From positions 1,612,001-1,676,000 of the forward strand of contig OZ245940.1 of NCBI GenBank assembly GCA_965230045.1: 64,000 nt of DNA, written 5' to 3'. The notes beneath the pieces are model-generated. The model was not told the DNA's origin. It made no database searches and worked only from the letters and a program-made list of their open reading frames with translations. A program made the position numbers and the translations under genes. The stretch comes from G963662905 sp965230045. Its GTDB lineage: Bacteria; Bacteroidota; Bacteroidia; Bacteroidales; WRLA01. Shown in pieces: positions 34,083 to 43,176 of this stretch (position 1 is the stretch's first letter; each line of letters starts with the position of its first letter).

Positions 34083-35312
34083 ATGCTGGCATTTCAAAAA
34101 CGACTAACAGACTTTTTCTATGTTGTACTGGGCTTACCTGCTACGGCCATGGGTTTTGGGCTTTCCATTCAGATTGCTGTTCTGAGCTGGATTTTGCGGA
34201 CCAAATACGGACTTGATATTCACGAAATCGGTATTGTATGGGCAGCAGGGCCAATCGCCGGTATCCTGGGGCAGCCCATCGTAGGCTGGATCAGTGATGG
34301 TGTTTGGTTTTGGGGCGGACGGCGCAGGCCGTTTATCATCATTGGCGGAGTTCTGGCCGCGCTGTCCATTTTGGCTTTGCCCTATATCGGGCTTATTGAT
34401 GAAACGCTGGGGATTGGCTCCATTATGGGCGTGGCTATTACCGTAGCACTGACACTGGATCTTTCCATCAATATCAGTTTTAACCCAACCCGTTCCATCA
34501 TCGCTGATGTAACACCCGAAGGAGCGCCCCGCACCAAAGGATATACCTGGATGCAGGCAATCTCGAATTTTTTTGGCGCCGGCGCATACCTCATTTCTGC
34601 TTTGCTTGGCAATTATACCTTGATTTATGTAGGCGTTGCGGTGGTTTTCCTCTTTTCGATTGTGCCTATGTTCTTTATCGAAGAACCTCATGAAGTGGAC
34701 AGCCTCGAAGAAGATAAGGGGACGGCCACCAAAACAAATTGGCCTGCCCTTATCAAGATTTATGCAGCGCATTTCTTTTCGTGGCTGGGAATACAAACCA
34801 TGTTCATTTATACTTTTGCTTTCCTGGAACAAAGGCTTAATGCTACAGATGCGGCCAGCCTCGGAGCAAAAATCGGGTGGCTGTTTTTTATCCTTAATGC
34901 TGCGGGTGCTGTATTCCCTATCGTGATGCTGGAACCATTATCCAAAAAAATCGGAAAAGTGAAAACACATGCAGCTTCGGTCGCTTCCATGTCACTGGGT
35001 TATTTCCTGATTTATTTCTTCGTGCGCGATGCTGTGGTCATGTATGCCATTTTTGTACTGCTGAGTATTGGCTGGGCCGCTGTCGTGAGCCTGCCTTTTG
35101 CCATTATGACCGAGAAAGTGAACAAGCACAGGATGGGGTTTTTTATGGGCATTTTCAACCTGTCCGTTGTCTTGCCTCAACTGGTTGCGAGCTTTGTAGT
35201 GGGCTTTTTTATCCAAAATGCGGAAAATAAAGGCATTGTTTATTTGATCAGTGCGGTATCGCTCGGCATTTCGGCTTTGCTGTGGACATTCTTAAAGGAC
35301 AAAAAGCAATAA
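34083..35312 (+). CDS. MFS sugar transporter (SLC45/GPH-like)
   Basis: 409 residues, twelve predicted membrane helices. The loop after helix 2 has the GWISDGVWFWGGRRRPFIIIGG signature (RRRP) of SLC45-like and related disaccharide transporters. The central cytoplasmic loop (about 200-220) is acidic. The next gene, 43 bp on from this stop to its true start, is an alpha-amylase-family hydrolase, so uptake of maltose or other alpha-glucosides is the best guess. It has no signal peptide, as usual for this class. Confidence 0.9.
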   Translation: MLAFQKRLTDFFYVVLGLPATAMGFGLSIQIAVLSWILRTKYGLDIHEIGIVWAAGPIAGILGQPIVGWISDGVWFWGGRRRPFIIIGGVLAALSILALPYIGLIDETLGIGSIMGVAITVALTLDLSINISFNPTRSIIADVTPEGAPRTKGYTWMQAISNFFGAGAYLISALLGNYTLIYVGVAVVFLFSIVPMFFIEEPHEVDSLEEDKGTATKTNWPALIKIYAAHFFSWLGIQTMFIYTFAFLEQRLNATDAASLGAKIGWLFFILNAAGAVFPIVMLEPLSKKIGKVKTHAASVASMSLGYFLIYFFVRDAVVMYAIFVLLSIGWAAVVSLPFAIMTEKVNKHRMGFFMGIFNLSVVLPQLVASFVVGFFIQNAENKGIVYLISAVSLGISALLWTFLKDKKQ

Positions 35313-35355
35313 AGTGTTTTTATTGAGGATTATAAATTTTCTAACGATATATATT

Positions 35356-36738
35356 ATGTTTAAAAACTATCAATTCAGGATGAGCGCACTAATAGTGATG
35401 CTTCTGGCAGTTTTTGCTGCCTGCAACCAAAGTGCCAGGACAGAGAACAGTGGAGATACTGAAACAGTTTTAACCGCACCGCCAGATTGGGCCCGCAACA
35501 GTGTAATTTATGAAGTAAACCTGCGTCAGTATTCCGATGAAGGAAGTATTCAGGCATTTATTAAGGAAATGCCCCGCCTAAAAGAGCTGGGCGTGGATAT
35601 CCTCTGGCTGATGCCCGTGCATCCCATCGGTGAGAAAAACCGCAAAGGTACGCTTGGAAGTTATTATTCCGTACGCGATTATCTCGATGTAAACCCCGAA
35701 TTCGGCACCAAAGAAGATTTTAAACAACTGGTGGATGAAGCGCATAAACTTGGCATGTATGTGATTATCGATTGGGTGGCCAATCATACGGCCTGGGACA
35801 ATAAAATGATTGAAGATCATCCCGAATGGTACACCAAAGACAGTCTTGGCAATATGATTGCGCCTTTTGGTTGGTCCGATGTTGCGGAGCTTGACTACGA
35901 CCAGCAGCCACTGCGCGATTATATGATCAATGCACTGATGTACTGGGTGGATGATATGAATATCGATGGATTCCGCTGCGATGTGGCCGGAATGGTGCCT
36001 ACCGATTTCTGGGAAGCAGCTCGCGACAGCCTCGAAAGTATCAAGCCCGTTTTTATGCTGGCAGAAGCCGAACAGGACGATTTGGTCAAGAAAGCTTTTG
36101 ATGCCGATTATGCCTGGCATCTGATGCACATCATGAACCAACATGCTGCCGGAGAGCAGAACCTTGACTCCATCCGCAACTATTTCGAAAAGCAGAAAAA
36201 TCTTGGAGAAGAGCGTGCCTTCAAAATGAATTTTACAACAAATCATGATGAAAATTCATGGAACGGAACTGTTTTTGAACGCTATGGCGATGCCTATGAA
36301 ACTTACGGAGCTTTAACTTTTATTGCGCCCGGAATGCCGCTGATCTATTCCGGTCAGGAAGTGGGCAATGCAAAGCGCCTGGAGTTTTTTGAAAAAGACC
36401 CGATTGAATGGAATGAGCATGAAATTACAGCCGTCTATAAAAAACTGGCTCAAATTAAAAAGGAAAACCCTGCATTGGCCAATGGTGCTTATGGTGGAAC
36501 CATGGAGTTTATTCCGGTAAACCAGCCGGACGAAGTCCTCGCTTTTGAACGTACCAAAGACGGGAATTCTATCCTTGCATTTTTTAATTTCGGCAATCAG
36601 GATGTGTCTTTTATGATTGAAGATAAAGCTTTTAATGCCGCTTATGAAAACCTGATGGATGGAAACGACATCAATATTGATGCCGCAACCGCCATTGAGC
36701 TGCCGCCATATGAGTATCTTATTTTAAGAAAGAAGTAG
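35356..36738 (+). CDS. GH13 alpha-amylase-family lipoprotein
   Basis: 460 residues from the ATG at 35356 (the frame begins at 35314, but the lipoprotein signal starts here; lipobox LLAVFAAC). GH13 regions are visible: DWVANHT (I), GFRCDVAG with the nucleophile Asp (II), MLAEAEQ with the acid Glu (III) and TTNHDENSW (IV). The enzyme is shorter than secreted starch-degrading amylases and has a small C-terminal beta domain. It is lipid-anchored, probably periplasmic, and is expected to cleave alpha-1,4-glucosides for the linked MFS transporter. It ends at a strong terminator. Confidence 0.92.
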   Translation: MFKNYQFRMSALIVMLLAVFAACNQSARTENSGDTETVLTAPPDWARNSVIYEVNLRQYSDEGSIQAFIKEMPRLKELGVDILWLMPVHPIGEKNRKGTLGSYYSVRDYLDVNPEFGTKEDFKQLVDEAHKLGMYVIIDWVANHTAWDNKMIEDHPEWYTKDSLGNMIAPFGWSDVAELDYDQQPLRDYMINALMYWVDDMNIDGFRCDVAGMVPTDFWEAARDSLESIKPVFMLAEAEQDDLVKKAFDADYAWHLMHIMNQHAAGEQNLDSIRNYFEKQKNLGEERAFKMNFTTNHDENSWNGTVFERYGDAYETYGALTFIAPGMPLIYSGQEVGNAKRLEFFEKDPIEWNEHEITAVYKKLAQIKKENPALANGAYGGTMEFIPVNQPDEVLAFERTKDGNSILAFFNFGNQDVSFMIEDKAFNAAYENLMDGNDINIDAATAIELPPYEYLILRKK

Positions 36739-36756
36739 TTTGAAAAAACGATAAGG

Positions 36757-36786
36757 AGGCCGGAGAATTTTTTTCGGCCTTTTTTT
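36757..36786 (+). terminator. Rho-independent terminator after the GH13 gene
   Basis: AGGCCG (36757-36762) pairs with CGGCCT (36775-36780), extended by A/T pairs, followed by six T. Confidence 0.75.
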
Positions 36787-36788
36787 AT

Positions 36789-37117
36789 GGTGCTACACGG
36801 AATTATGTGGAAAGAAAAATTATTTTATTTCAAACAGATTCCTCCTTCCGATGGCTATCGGAATTCCTCATTCTTGGTCTCGACTCCGTTCGACCACCTC
36901 AATATAAGGTCTTCGAGCGGAGCCGAGAAGCCGTATTTGCCTTAAACACCTAATAAACAGCGTCATTCCGACCGGAACAAAGCCAAACGAAGTGATTAAG
37001 GCTTTGTCCCGATAGTTATCGGGAGGGAGGAATCTGTTAGGGATCAATAGTTCATTAATAAATATCTGCATATTTTTTTCAAACATTTTTGTTACCCACG
37101 AAATTCTTGGTAGAACC
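36789..37117. repeat. MITE family 1, copy D (329 bp)
   Basis: Left end GGTGCTACACGGAATTATGTGG-like, right end CCCACGAAATTCTTGGTAGAACC. It contains AAACAGCGTCATTCCGACCGG-type sequence, so it has the same uninterrupted IS110 target as copy B. It occupies almost all of the gap between the GH13 and S41 genes. Confidence 0.8.
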
Positions 37118-37185
37118 TTTTTCTTTTCAGCTGTTTTTGTAGATTTGTATTTCATCAGCGAAAGCAGATAATCAGCCATTAACTC

Positions 37186-38595
37186 ATGAGAAAAATCCTG
37201 ATTCCATATTTATTTGTATTCATTGTCTTTACATGGGCAGGCAATAAATCATGGGCACAGGAAGTTGGCTGGTTTGATCGTTCCATGGAATTGATCCGGC
37301 AAAAGTATTTTCAAAGCATTGACACTTCGGTATTGCCCCGGATAGTTTTAAGTCAGCTCCTTTCAGATATGGATCCGTATTCTGATTTTATGTCGGACAG
37401 CCTTCATCAGCAAAAAATTTCACTGCTCCGCTCGTCTTTTTATGGTTTGGATATGGATTGCATATTTATCCGCGACAGCCTTTTTGTGCTTCAATCCGGA
37501 TTGGAAAATGTACCTGCAGGAAGTTGGGTTTTAAGCATTGACGGGCAGAAACCGGATGCAACAGAAGATGAGGATTTGCTTTTTTATGCGCCGGATTCCA
37601 GAGATTGCCTTTTGGAAATTATTAATTCTAAAAGTGATAAAAAACAGAAAGTTGGCTGTGTACGCACAAAAAAACTGCTGCATACTGTTTCCGGCCCTTT
37701 TTTCCCGGAGGGGCTTACAGCTTATTTTCGCATTAAATTTTTTTCGGCCAAAACGGCCAATGAGCTTGGCAATAAACTCAGGGATCTTCAGTCTGGCAAA
37801 ATCGACCAGCTCATCATTGACCTGAGGGGCAACCCCGGCGGTTTGGTTGAAACGGCTGCCGAATGCTGCGATCTTTTTTTGCCCAAAGGCAGGTTGATCT
37901 GCATAATTAAAAATCACGATTCGACTATCAGGCAATTTTACTCGGAAGCTGATCCTGTTTTTCCCAAAGGACGGGTTTTGCTCCTTACCGACAGCCTGAC
38001 TGCTTCGGCTGCTGAAGTTTTTGCCGCTGCCCTGCAGGATCAAAAAAGGGCTCTGATATTTGGCCAGCGAAGCTTTGGGAAAGGGCTGGTTCAGTACCCC
38101 TTTTCCCTTGTACCTTATGGCTATTTATATTTGACAATTGGTGAATATGTGCGGCCTTCAGGGAAAAGCATTCAGAAAAGTTTCAGGTCTGCATTGACAT
38201 CCTTTGATCAGGGTAGGGGCGGTGTGGCGCCTGATGTCCTTTTCGACCGTCCAGCTTATTTTAATTCATTGGAAATCATGAAAAACAAAGCCCTGTTTGA
38301 GGAATGTGTGCTGGATTATTTTAAAGATATCCCGAAAGAAAAGCCCAAAGGGACGGACTGGAACGCCATGCTGGCACTCTTACCTGAGCTGGCCTGGAAT
38401 CGGGGAATTTCTTTTGAAATGAACCCAAAACTGGAAGAAATTTACCGCAAACAGCTTGAAATGGCTTTCTTCAAACTCAACAATTCCAGAACAGAAGCGG
38501 CAAAACTTGGAATAAAAAACGATCCGGAAATACAAGATGCATTGAAAGTTGTTGCCGATGAGAAAGCCTATGTGTTGCGTGCCCTGAGCTATTGA
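37186..38595 (+). CDS. S41-family C-terminal-processing-type peptidase
   Basis: 469 residues with a signal peptide (1-24, ending SWAQ). Lacks an obvious canonical PDZ; a degenerate PDZ-like region lies at about 85-140. The peptidase core has IDLRGNPGG near residue 210, the Ser in TDSLTASAAEVFAAAL near 270 and the Lys in GQRSFGKGLVQ near 295, which form the Ser-Lys dyad. It probably acts in the periplasm on misfolded or tagged proteins. It is a single gene without clear operon partners. Confidence 0.88.
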   Translation: MRKILIPYLFVFIVFTWAGNKSWAQEVGWFDRSMELIRQKYFQSIDTSVLPRIVLSQLLSDMDPYSDFMSDSLHQQKISLLRSSFYGLDMDCIFIRDSLFVLQSGLENVPAGSWVLSIDGQKPDATEDEDLLFYAPDSRDCLLEIINSKSDKKQKVGCVRTKKLLHTVSGPFFPEGLTAYFRIKFFSAKTANELGNKLRDLQSGKIDQLIIDLRGNPGGLVETAAECCDLFLPKGRLICIIKNHDSTIRQFYSEADPVFPKGRVLLLTDSLTASAAEVFAAALQDQKRALIFGQRSFGKGLVQYPFSLVPYGYLYLTIGEYVRPSGKSIQKSFRSALTSFDQGRGGVAPDVLFDRPAYFNSLEIMKNKALFEECVLDYFKDIPKEKPKGTDWNAMLALLPELAWNRGISFEMNPKLEEIYRKQLEMAFFKLNNSRTEAAKLGIKNDPEIQDALKVVADEKAYVLRALSY

Positions 38596-38676
38596 TGAAC
38601 GATTAATTTAGATTCGTTTCATTCAATTAATTCCCTAAATTTGTTTCGCTTAATGATGCGTAAACCACAAAAGCTT

Positions 38677-39663
38677 ATGATTGACATCAGCACTACTTAC
38701 ATGGGACTAAAGCTAAAAAGCCCCATTATCGCCGGAAGTTCCGGATTGACTAATTCGTTGGATAACCTGGTACAAATTGCAAAGGAAGGAGCCGGTGCAG
38801 TTGTGTTAAAATCTGTTTTTGAAGAACAGATTAAACATGAAATCAGCCGGGCACTTGCTGCCGATTCATCCAGCTCTGTTTATCCGGAAGCTTATGATTA
38901 CATCAGTAATTATACTCAGGAACAAAGCCTTGAACACTATCTCAACCTGATCACTGAGGCCAAGAAAAAAATTGATATCCCTGTAATTGCTTCTGTGAAC
39001 TGTATCAGCAGCACAGAATGGATCAGTTTCTCCAAAAGATTGCAGGATGCCGGTGCAGATGCCATCGAACTCAATGTTTTTGTACTGCCTTCCAATCAGG
39101 AAAATACTGGTCAGGAAAACGAAAACGTGTATTTCGATATCATTCAGGAAGTTAAGAAGTTTGTAACTATTCCCGTTTCCCTTAAAATCAGCTATTATTT
39201 CAGTAGCCTGGCCAAAACTGCCATGCAGCTCAGCTGGACAGGGATCAGTGGCCTGGTTCTTTTTAATCGCTTTTTCTCTCCCGATATCGACATCGACAAA
39301 ATGGAAATAAGCCCTGGATTTGTGTTCAGCAAACCCGAGGATATTGGTATCTCGCTGCGCTGGATCGCCATGCTATCCGATAAAGTACATTGCGATTTAT
39401 CGGCGTCAACAGGGAATCACAGCTCTGAAGCCGTGATCAAGCAATTGCTTGCCGGTGCAAAAAGCGTGCAGCTTGCCAGTGTGCTTTATAAAGATGGCTT
39501 AGGTGTTATTTCAAAGATGAATGATGAAATCCGAAATTGGATGGAATCAAAAGGCTTTGAGAAAACAGAAGATTTTATTGGCAAACTCAGCCTTAAAAAT
39601 GCCGAGAACCCGGCTGCTTATGAGCGCGTTCAGTTCATGAAGCATTTTGCCGGAATTGAATAA
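38677..39663 (+). CDS. Dihydroorotate dehydrogenase-like protein
   Basis: 328 residues from the ATG at 38677, where the family's usual ISTTYMGLKLKSPIIAGSSGLT begins; in-frame TTG/ATG codons at 38641-38656 are alternatives. A TIM-barrel FMN-binding fold like class 1 DHODs, with PVIASVNC and SASTGNHSSEAV blocks. The catalytic Cys loop of true DHODs is not evident, and paralogues of this type in Bacteroidota have unclear substrates, so no pyrD symbol is given. It has its own terminator. Confidence 0.85.
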   Translation: MIDISTTYMGLKLKSPIIAGSSGLTNSLDNLVQIAKEGAGAVVLKSVFEEQIKHEISRALAADSSSSVYPEAYDYISNYTQEQSLEHYLNLITEAKKKIDIPVIASVNCISSTEWISFSKRLQDAGADAIELNVFVLPSNQENTGQENENVYFDIIQEVKKFVTIPVSLKISYYFSSLAKTAMQLSWTGISGLVLFNRFFSPDIDIDKMEISPGFVFSKPEDIGISLRWIAMLSDKVHCDLSASTGNHSSEAVIKQLLAGAKSVQLASVLYKDGLGVISKMNDEIRNWMESKGFEKTEDFIGKLSLKNAENPAAYERVQFMKHFAGIE

Positions 39664-39687
39664 TAATTTTACGAAATATTTTTTGAA

Positions 39688-39713
39688 AACCAGCTTTCGG
39701 GCTGGTTTTTTTA
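39688..39713. terminator. Bidirectional terminator
   Basis: AACCAGC (39688-39694) and GCTGGTT (39701-39707) with a TTTCGG loop, followed by T7. It serves the DHOD-like gene and can also serve the convergent gene at 39732. Confidence 0.85.
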
Positions 39714-39731
39714 TGCTTCGGATTTTATTGG

Positions 39732-40529
39732 CTAAAACCTTCTTCCAAAATAAAAAGCAATATAAATACTTAGGAAATAGTGATTGGGATCTTCATATGC
39801 CATAAGCGGGATAGCCACCGGATAAAGGTCCAGTATTCCGCCAACTTCTATTGATTTCGGTTTTTCTTTTTGGTTGGCAAATTCAAAGTTGAGCCCAAGA
39901 TGAAGATAGCCTCCGGGGTGGAAACTGGTATGTTCAATACCATCGAAAAATGGCGCACGGCCATAAATATTGTCTGCAAAATGCTTTTCCGGATCGTAGG
40001 CTTCGCTTATTAGCTGGTAATCCGTATTGTCATCATTGAAATTCAGTATGTAAAGATAAATGGGCTTGGCAAGGCCCAATGAAAAACCACCTGTATAATA
40101 AACACTGAGCTCAACGCCTCCAAAATAAGGCTTCCGCGTAATTATTTTTTGATAACCAACGCCAAGACGGGCAATGAGCAAGGTATTTAATTTGCCATAC
40201 ACAAAACTTTTGGAATCACCGTAATAGGGATTGACAACACGAACCTGTTTGGTGGGTTTCATCTCAGCGCCCATAACTTCCCAGCCAAGGCGTGTGTAAT
40301 AAGTTTTTCGGAAAAATCTTCGATACTGAACTCCAAAACCTCCACTGTGCAACATGGCGCCATAGGAACGCTGGTAGAGTTTTCGGGCTGTAATGGCTGT
40401 AGTGTCTTCCCTGAGGATATTTTGAGCTTTTACAGGCTTATTGTACACGAAAAACAATAAACCGACTAATAATAGTCCGCATAATTTCCGGTAGCAAAAA
40501 TCAATTTTTCTAATAGATTTTACAGCCAT
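39732..40529 (-). CDS. Putative outer-membrane beta-barrel protein
   Basis: 265 residues with a signal peptide (about 1-35, ending KPVKAQ). The mature part shows alternating amphipathic strands rich in Tyr and Gly, and ends LSIYIAFYFGRRF with a terminal aromatic residue, typical of barrel insertion. No enzyme motif is present. Probably an 8-10-stranded small barrel of unknown role. Confidence 0.75.
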   Translation of the reverse strand: MAVKSIRKIDFCYRKLCGLLLVGLLFFVYNKPVKAQNILREDTTAITARKLYQRSYGAMLHSGGFGVQYRRFFRKTYYTRLGWEVMGAEMKPTKQVRVVNPYYGDSKSFVYGKLNTLLIARLGVGYQKIITRKPYFGGVELSVYYTGGFSLGLAKPIYLYILNFNDDNTDYQLISEAYDPEKHFADNIYGRAPFFDGIEHTSFHPGGYLHLGLNFEFANQKEKPKSIEVGGILDLYPVAIPLMAYEDPNHYFLSIYIAFYFGRRF

Positions 40530-40598
40530 TTATATCAATTAATGGCTGTAAAATTAATTAATTTTTGATAGCTAACGGCTTTGTTTTTTTCAAAGTCA

Positions 40599-40727
40599 CT
40601 AACGCCTGCTTTCCTTTTGGAATTTTTTTGCTTCATCGTAGGCGGCGCAACGTTCATTTGATTTACATCCCGTCAACACCATCCCTGAGATGAAGATCCC
40701 TAATAATATAATCGCTATTTTTTTCAT
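40599..40727 (-). CDS. Very small lipoprotein (42 residues)
   Basis: MKKIAIILLGIFISGMVLTG then CKSNERCAAYDEAKKFQKES and two Arg. A clear lipobox (LTGC) leaves a 22-residue mature peptide with one additional Cys. Short Tyr/Lys-rich lipoproteins of this kind are common in Bacteroidota and are easily missed by gene callers. It lies between the barrel gene and the divergent ung gene. Confidence 0.7.
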   Translation of the reverse strand: MKKIAIILLGIFISGMVLTGCKSNERCAAYDEAKKFQKESRR

Positions 40728-40801
40728 AATTTCACCCAAATTTTAGGATAAATATCATCGCTACAAAAATAAGATGGAATTGCTTAAAAAACCTATCAGT
40801 T

Positions 40802-41527
40802 ATGAACAATTTAACAGAATCTTATCAACTAAAAGACTTGAAAAAACTGTATTTTCAAAATATTGATACCAATTGGCTTGCTTTTTTAAAGGAAGAAAGC
40901 GAAAAAGAGTATTTTTTAAATCTTCTTTCGTTTGAAAATGAATGCCATAAGAAACAGCTTAAAATATTTCCTCCGGTTTCTGATGTATTTTGTGCTTTTC
41001 GTTTTAATCCTATCGAAAACACGAAAGTAGTTCTTCTGGGTCAGGATCCTTATCATGGACCGGGCCAAGCTCATGGTCTGGCATTTTCTGTTCCTGATGG
41101 GGTCAGATTTCCACCCTCATTGCGCAATATTTTTAAAGAATTGAGTTCTGATGAGGGCTGTTCGATACCGGAATCAGGAAATCTTGAAAAATGGGCCAAA
41201 GAAGGTGTATTGCTTTTAAATACGGTGCTTACTGTGGAGGAATCCAAAGCCGGCTCACACCGCAATAAAGGCTGGGAGCTGTTAACCGATGCGGTCATTA
41301 AAATGCTCAGTGATTCCTGTAACGACCTTGTGTTTCTCCTATGGGGAAATCCCGCCCAGCAAAAAGCAAAGCTTATTGATGAAGATAAGCACCTGATCCT
41401 AAAAACAGTGCATCCTTCTCCTTTATCAGCCTACCGTGGCTTTTTTGGTTGCCGGCATTTTTCCAGGACCAATAATTATTTGAAACAAAAAAACAGGAAA
41501 ACTGTAGAATGGTGTTTGAAAGATTGA
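40802..41527 (+). CDS. ung: Uracil-DNA glycosylase, family 1
   Basis: 241 residues, normal length. It has GQDPYHGPGQAHGLAFSV (water-activating Asp and uracil pocket), PPSLRNIFKEL, the LLLNTVLTVEE strand, LLWGNPAQ and the HPSPLSAYRGFFGCRHF leucine-type loop. It removes uracil from DNA to start base-excision repair in the cytoplasm. The following gene starts 3 bp after the stop, so the two may be co-transcribed although unrelated. Confidence 0.96.
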   Translation: MNNLTESYQLKDLKKLYFQNIDTNWLAFLKEESEKEYFLNLLSFENECHKKQLKIFPPVSDVFCAFRFNPIENTKVVLLGQDPYHGPGQAHGLAFSVPDGVRFPPSLRNIFKELSSDEGCSIPESGNLEKWAKEGVLLLNTVLTVEESKAGSHRNKGWELLTDAVIKMLSDSCNDLVFLLWGNPAQQKAKLIDEDKHLILKTVHPSPLSAYRGFFGCRHFSRTNNYLKQKNRKTVEWCLKD

Positions 41528-41529
41528 TC

Positions 41530-42585
41530 ATGAAGTTACCAATAAAATCCATCTTTACCTGTATTCTCTTTTTTTGTATGCAAAATTTGTTTGCGCAGGA
41601 GTCGGGAATCAGTATTTCAAAGCCATCGTCTTTTGATAGTACTTACATCGAAAGCTATGACGACTGGCTGGTGCTTCGCTTATATGGAATTGTTAAGGAT
41701 TTTAATTTTGGAATCAAGACCACTTATTTGATAGAAGAAGCCGAATTATCGCCTAACCAAAATCTGAATATTGGTTTTGGTTTTAATTATAAATGGCTGG
41801 GGATTAATTTTGGTTTTAATTTTCCCTTTATCAATAACGATGATGATCAATACGGCCATACACGGCGAATGGATGGCCAAATGAATTTATACGGGCGTAA
41901 ATTTATTTTTGATGGGCATTTTCAGCTTTATAAAGGTCTTTATCTCAAGAACCCGTCATCTTTTGTTGAATATGAGTCATCACCAAAAATTTATCCCCAA
42001 ATGCCCGGGCATAAAGTACTCACGCTTGGAGGTAATTTTTTCTACCTTTTTAATTACAGAAAGTTTTCATCCCGTGCTGTTTTTACAAATAACGAAAGGC
42101 AAAAGAAAAGCGCAGGTAGCTGGATGCTGGGTGGGTTCCTTGAAAATATTTTTGTTAAGTCCGACTCCCTGATACTGCCGCCTGTAAATGATGAAGAAAT
42201 TTTAAGGGCAGAAGACAATTTCAGAAGTGCTTATATTATTAATATGGGTATTAAGGGAGGATACATACATACTTTTGTTATTTTCAAAAATTATTATTTT
42301 ACCATTTCGGTGAAGCCCGGCTTAGGCATTGGACATACACGTTTTAAGTTTCCCGACGATCATGCAAAAGTCCAATATACGCCTTTTGCCAGTGTGAGCT
42401 CACGCCTGGCAATCGGATACAGCAGCAGGAAATATTTTTGGGGCTTTTATGCTGTGAACGAATCTTATTCCTTTGCCCGTGAGGAACTTGTGGTTAATTA
42501 CGGACTGGGCCACCTGCGTTTTTTCTTTGGTGTCCGTATCCCTGGGTTTAAAAACACCAAAGCAGCTTCTTTGATTCCGTTTTAA
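41530..42585 (+). CDS. DUF4421 outer-membrane-type protein
   Basis: 351 residues from the ATG at 41530, which starts a signal peptide (MKLPIKSIFTCILFFCMQNLFAQ). The frame's earlier ATG at 41509 overlaps ung. The STYIESYDDWLVLRLYG opening and the beta-rich Tyr/Phe/Gly pattern fit DUF4421 proteins, predicted outer-membrane barrels of unknown function. It follows ung by 3 bp. Confidence 0.85.
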   Translation: MKLPIKSIFTCILFFCMQNLFAQESGISISKPSSFDSTYIESYDDWLVLRLYGIVKDFNFGIKTTYLIEEAELSPNQNLNIGFGFNYKWLGINFGFNFPFINNDDDQYGHTRRMDGQMNLYGRKFIFDGHFQLYKGLYLKNPSSFVEYESSPKIYPQMPGHKVLTLGGNFFYLFNYRKFSSRAVFTNNERQKKSAGSWMLGGFLENIFVKSDSLILPPVNDEEILRAEDNFRSAYIINMGIKGGYIHTFVIFKNYYFTISVKPGLGIGHTRFKFPDDHAKVQYTPFASVSSRLAIGYSSRKYFWGFYAVNESYSFAREELVVNYGLGHLRFFFGVRIPGFKNTKAASLIPF

Positions 42586-42762
42586 TTTCGGCTTGAAAAA
42601 ATAAAATCCGGCTAAAGCCTGCTTTCAGCTTTGATTCTTTTCCTTAACCTGCTTTATTCATGCTTTAAATTCAGGTCAGATGTGAGGTGTCTAAAGCTGA
42701 AGGTATAGTCGCCTATTTCAAAGCTTTAGCAATGAAGCAGATGGCCTGATTTAATGCACTAG

Positions 42763-43163
42763 TAAAATGCAAACAAATTCAATTTTAGGATATAAATTTA
42801 TAGAGGTCAGTAGATAAGTACATAGAATGATTTATGCTCGTGAATAAATAGATTTCTCCTCTACCGAAGCTTCGGTAGAGGAGAAATGACTGTTTATTAA
42901 TTGTTTGGGCAAAGGCGGCGAGGACTCATTTTATATTTTTTATTGTGTCCTCGCCGCCTTTGCCTCTTGAACACAACAAAAGGTCATTTCGACAGGAGGC
43001 TCAAAGCGAAGCGAAGAGCTGGATGGAGAAATCTATGTTACTCAATAGCAAATCATTATCGTTTTTATGATTTGCCAAAACTAATATGCACCTACATACT
43101 GACCTCTATAAATTTAATAAACACTTAAATTTAAGCTGCTTACATTATTTTGTTTGCATTTTA
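42763..43163. repeat. MITE family 2 (401 bp)
   Basis: Perfect 15-bp outer inverted ends: TAAAATGCAAACAAA (42763) and its complement (43149-43163). A second perfect 20-bp pair, TAAATTTATAGAGGTCAGTA (42793-42812), matches 43097-43116. Inside: CCTCTACCGAAGCTTCGGTAGAGG and GGCAAAGGCGGCGAGGAC / GTCCTCGCCGCCTTTGCC. The latter hairpin is almost the one in family 1. No gene. The part 42586-42762 also shows none. Confidence 0.85.
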
Positions 43164-43176
43164 TGAATAGAGCAGG

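Noticed and set aside
36868..37179. 103-residue minus-strand frame between the GH13 and S41 genes
   Set aside because: It runs through MITE copy D; such frames are produced by the repeat.
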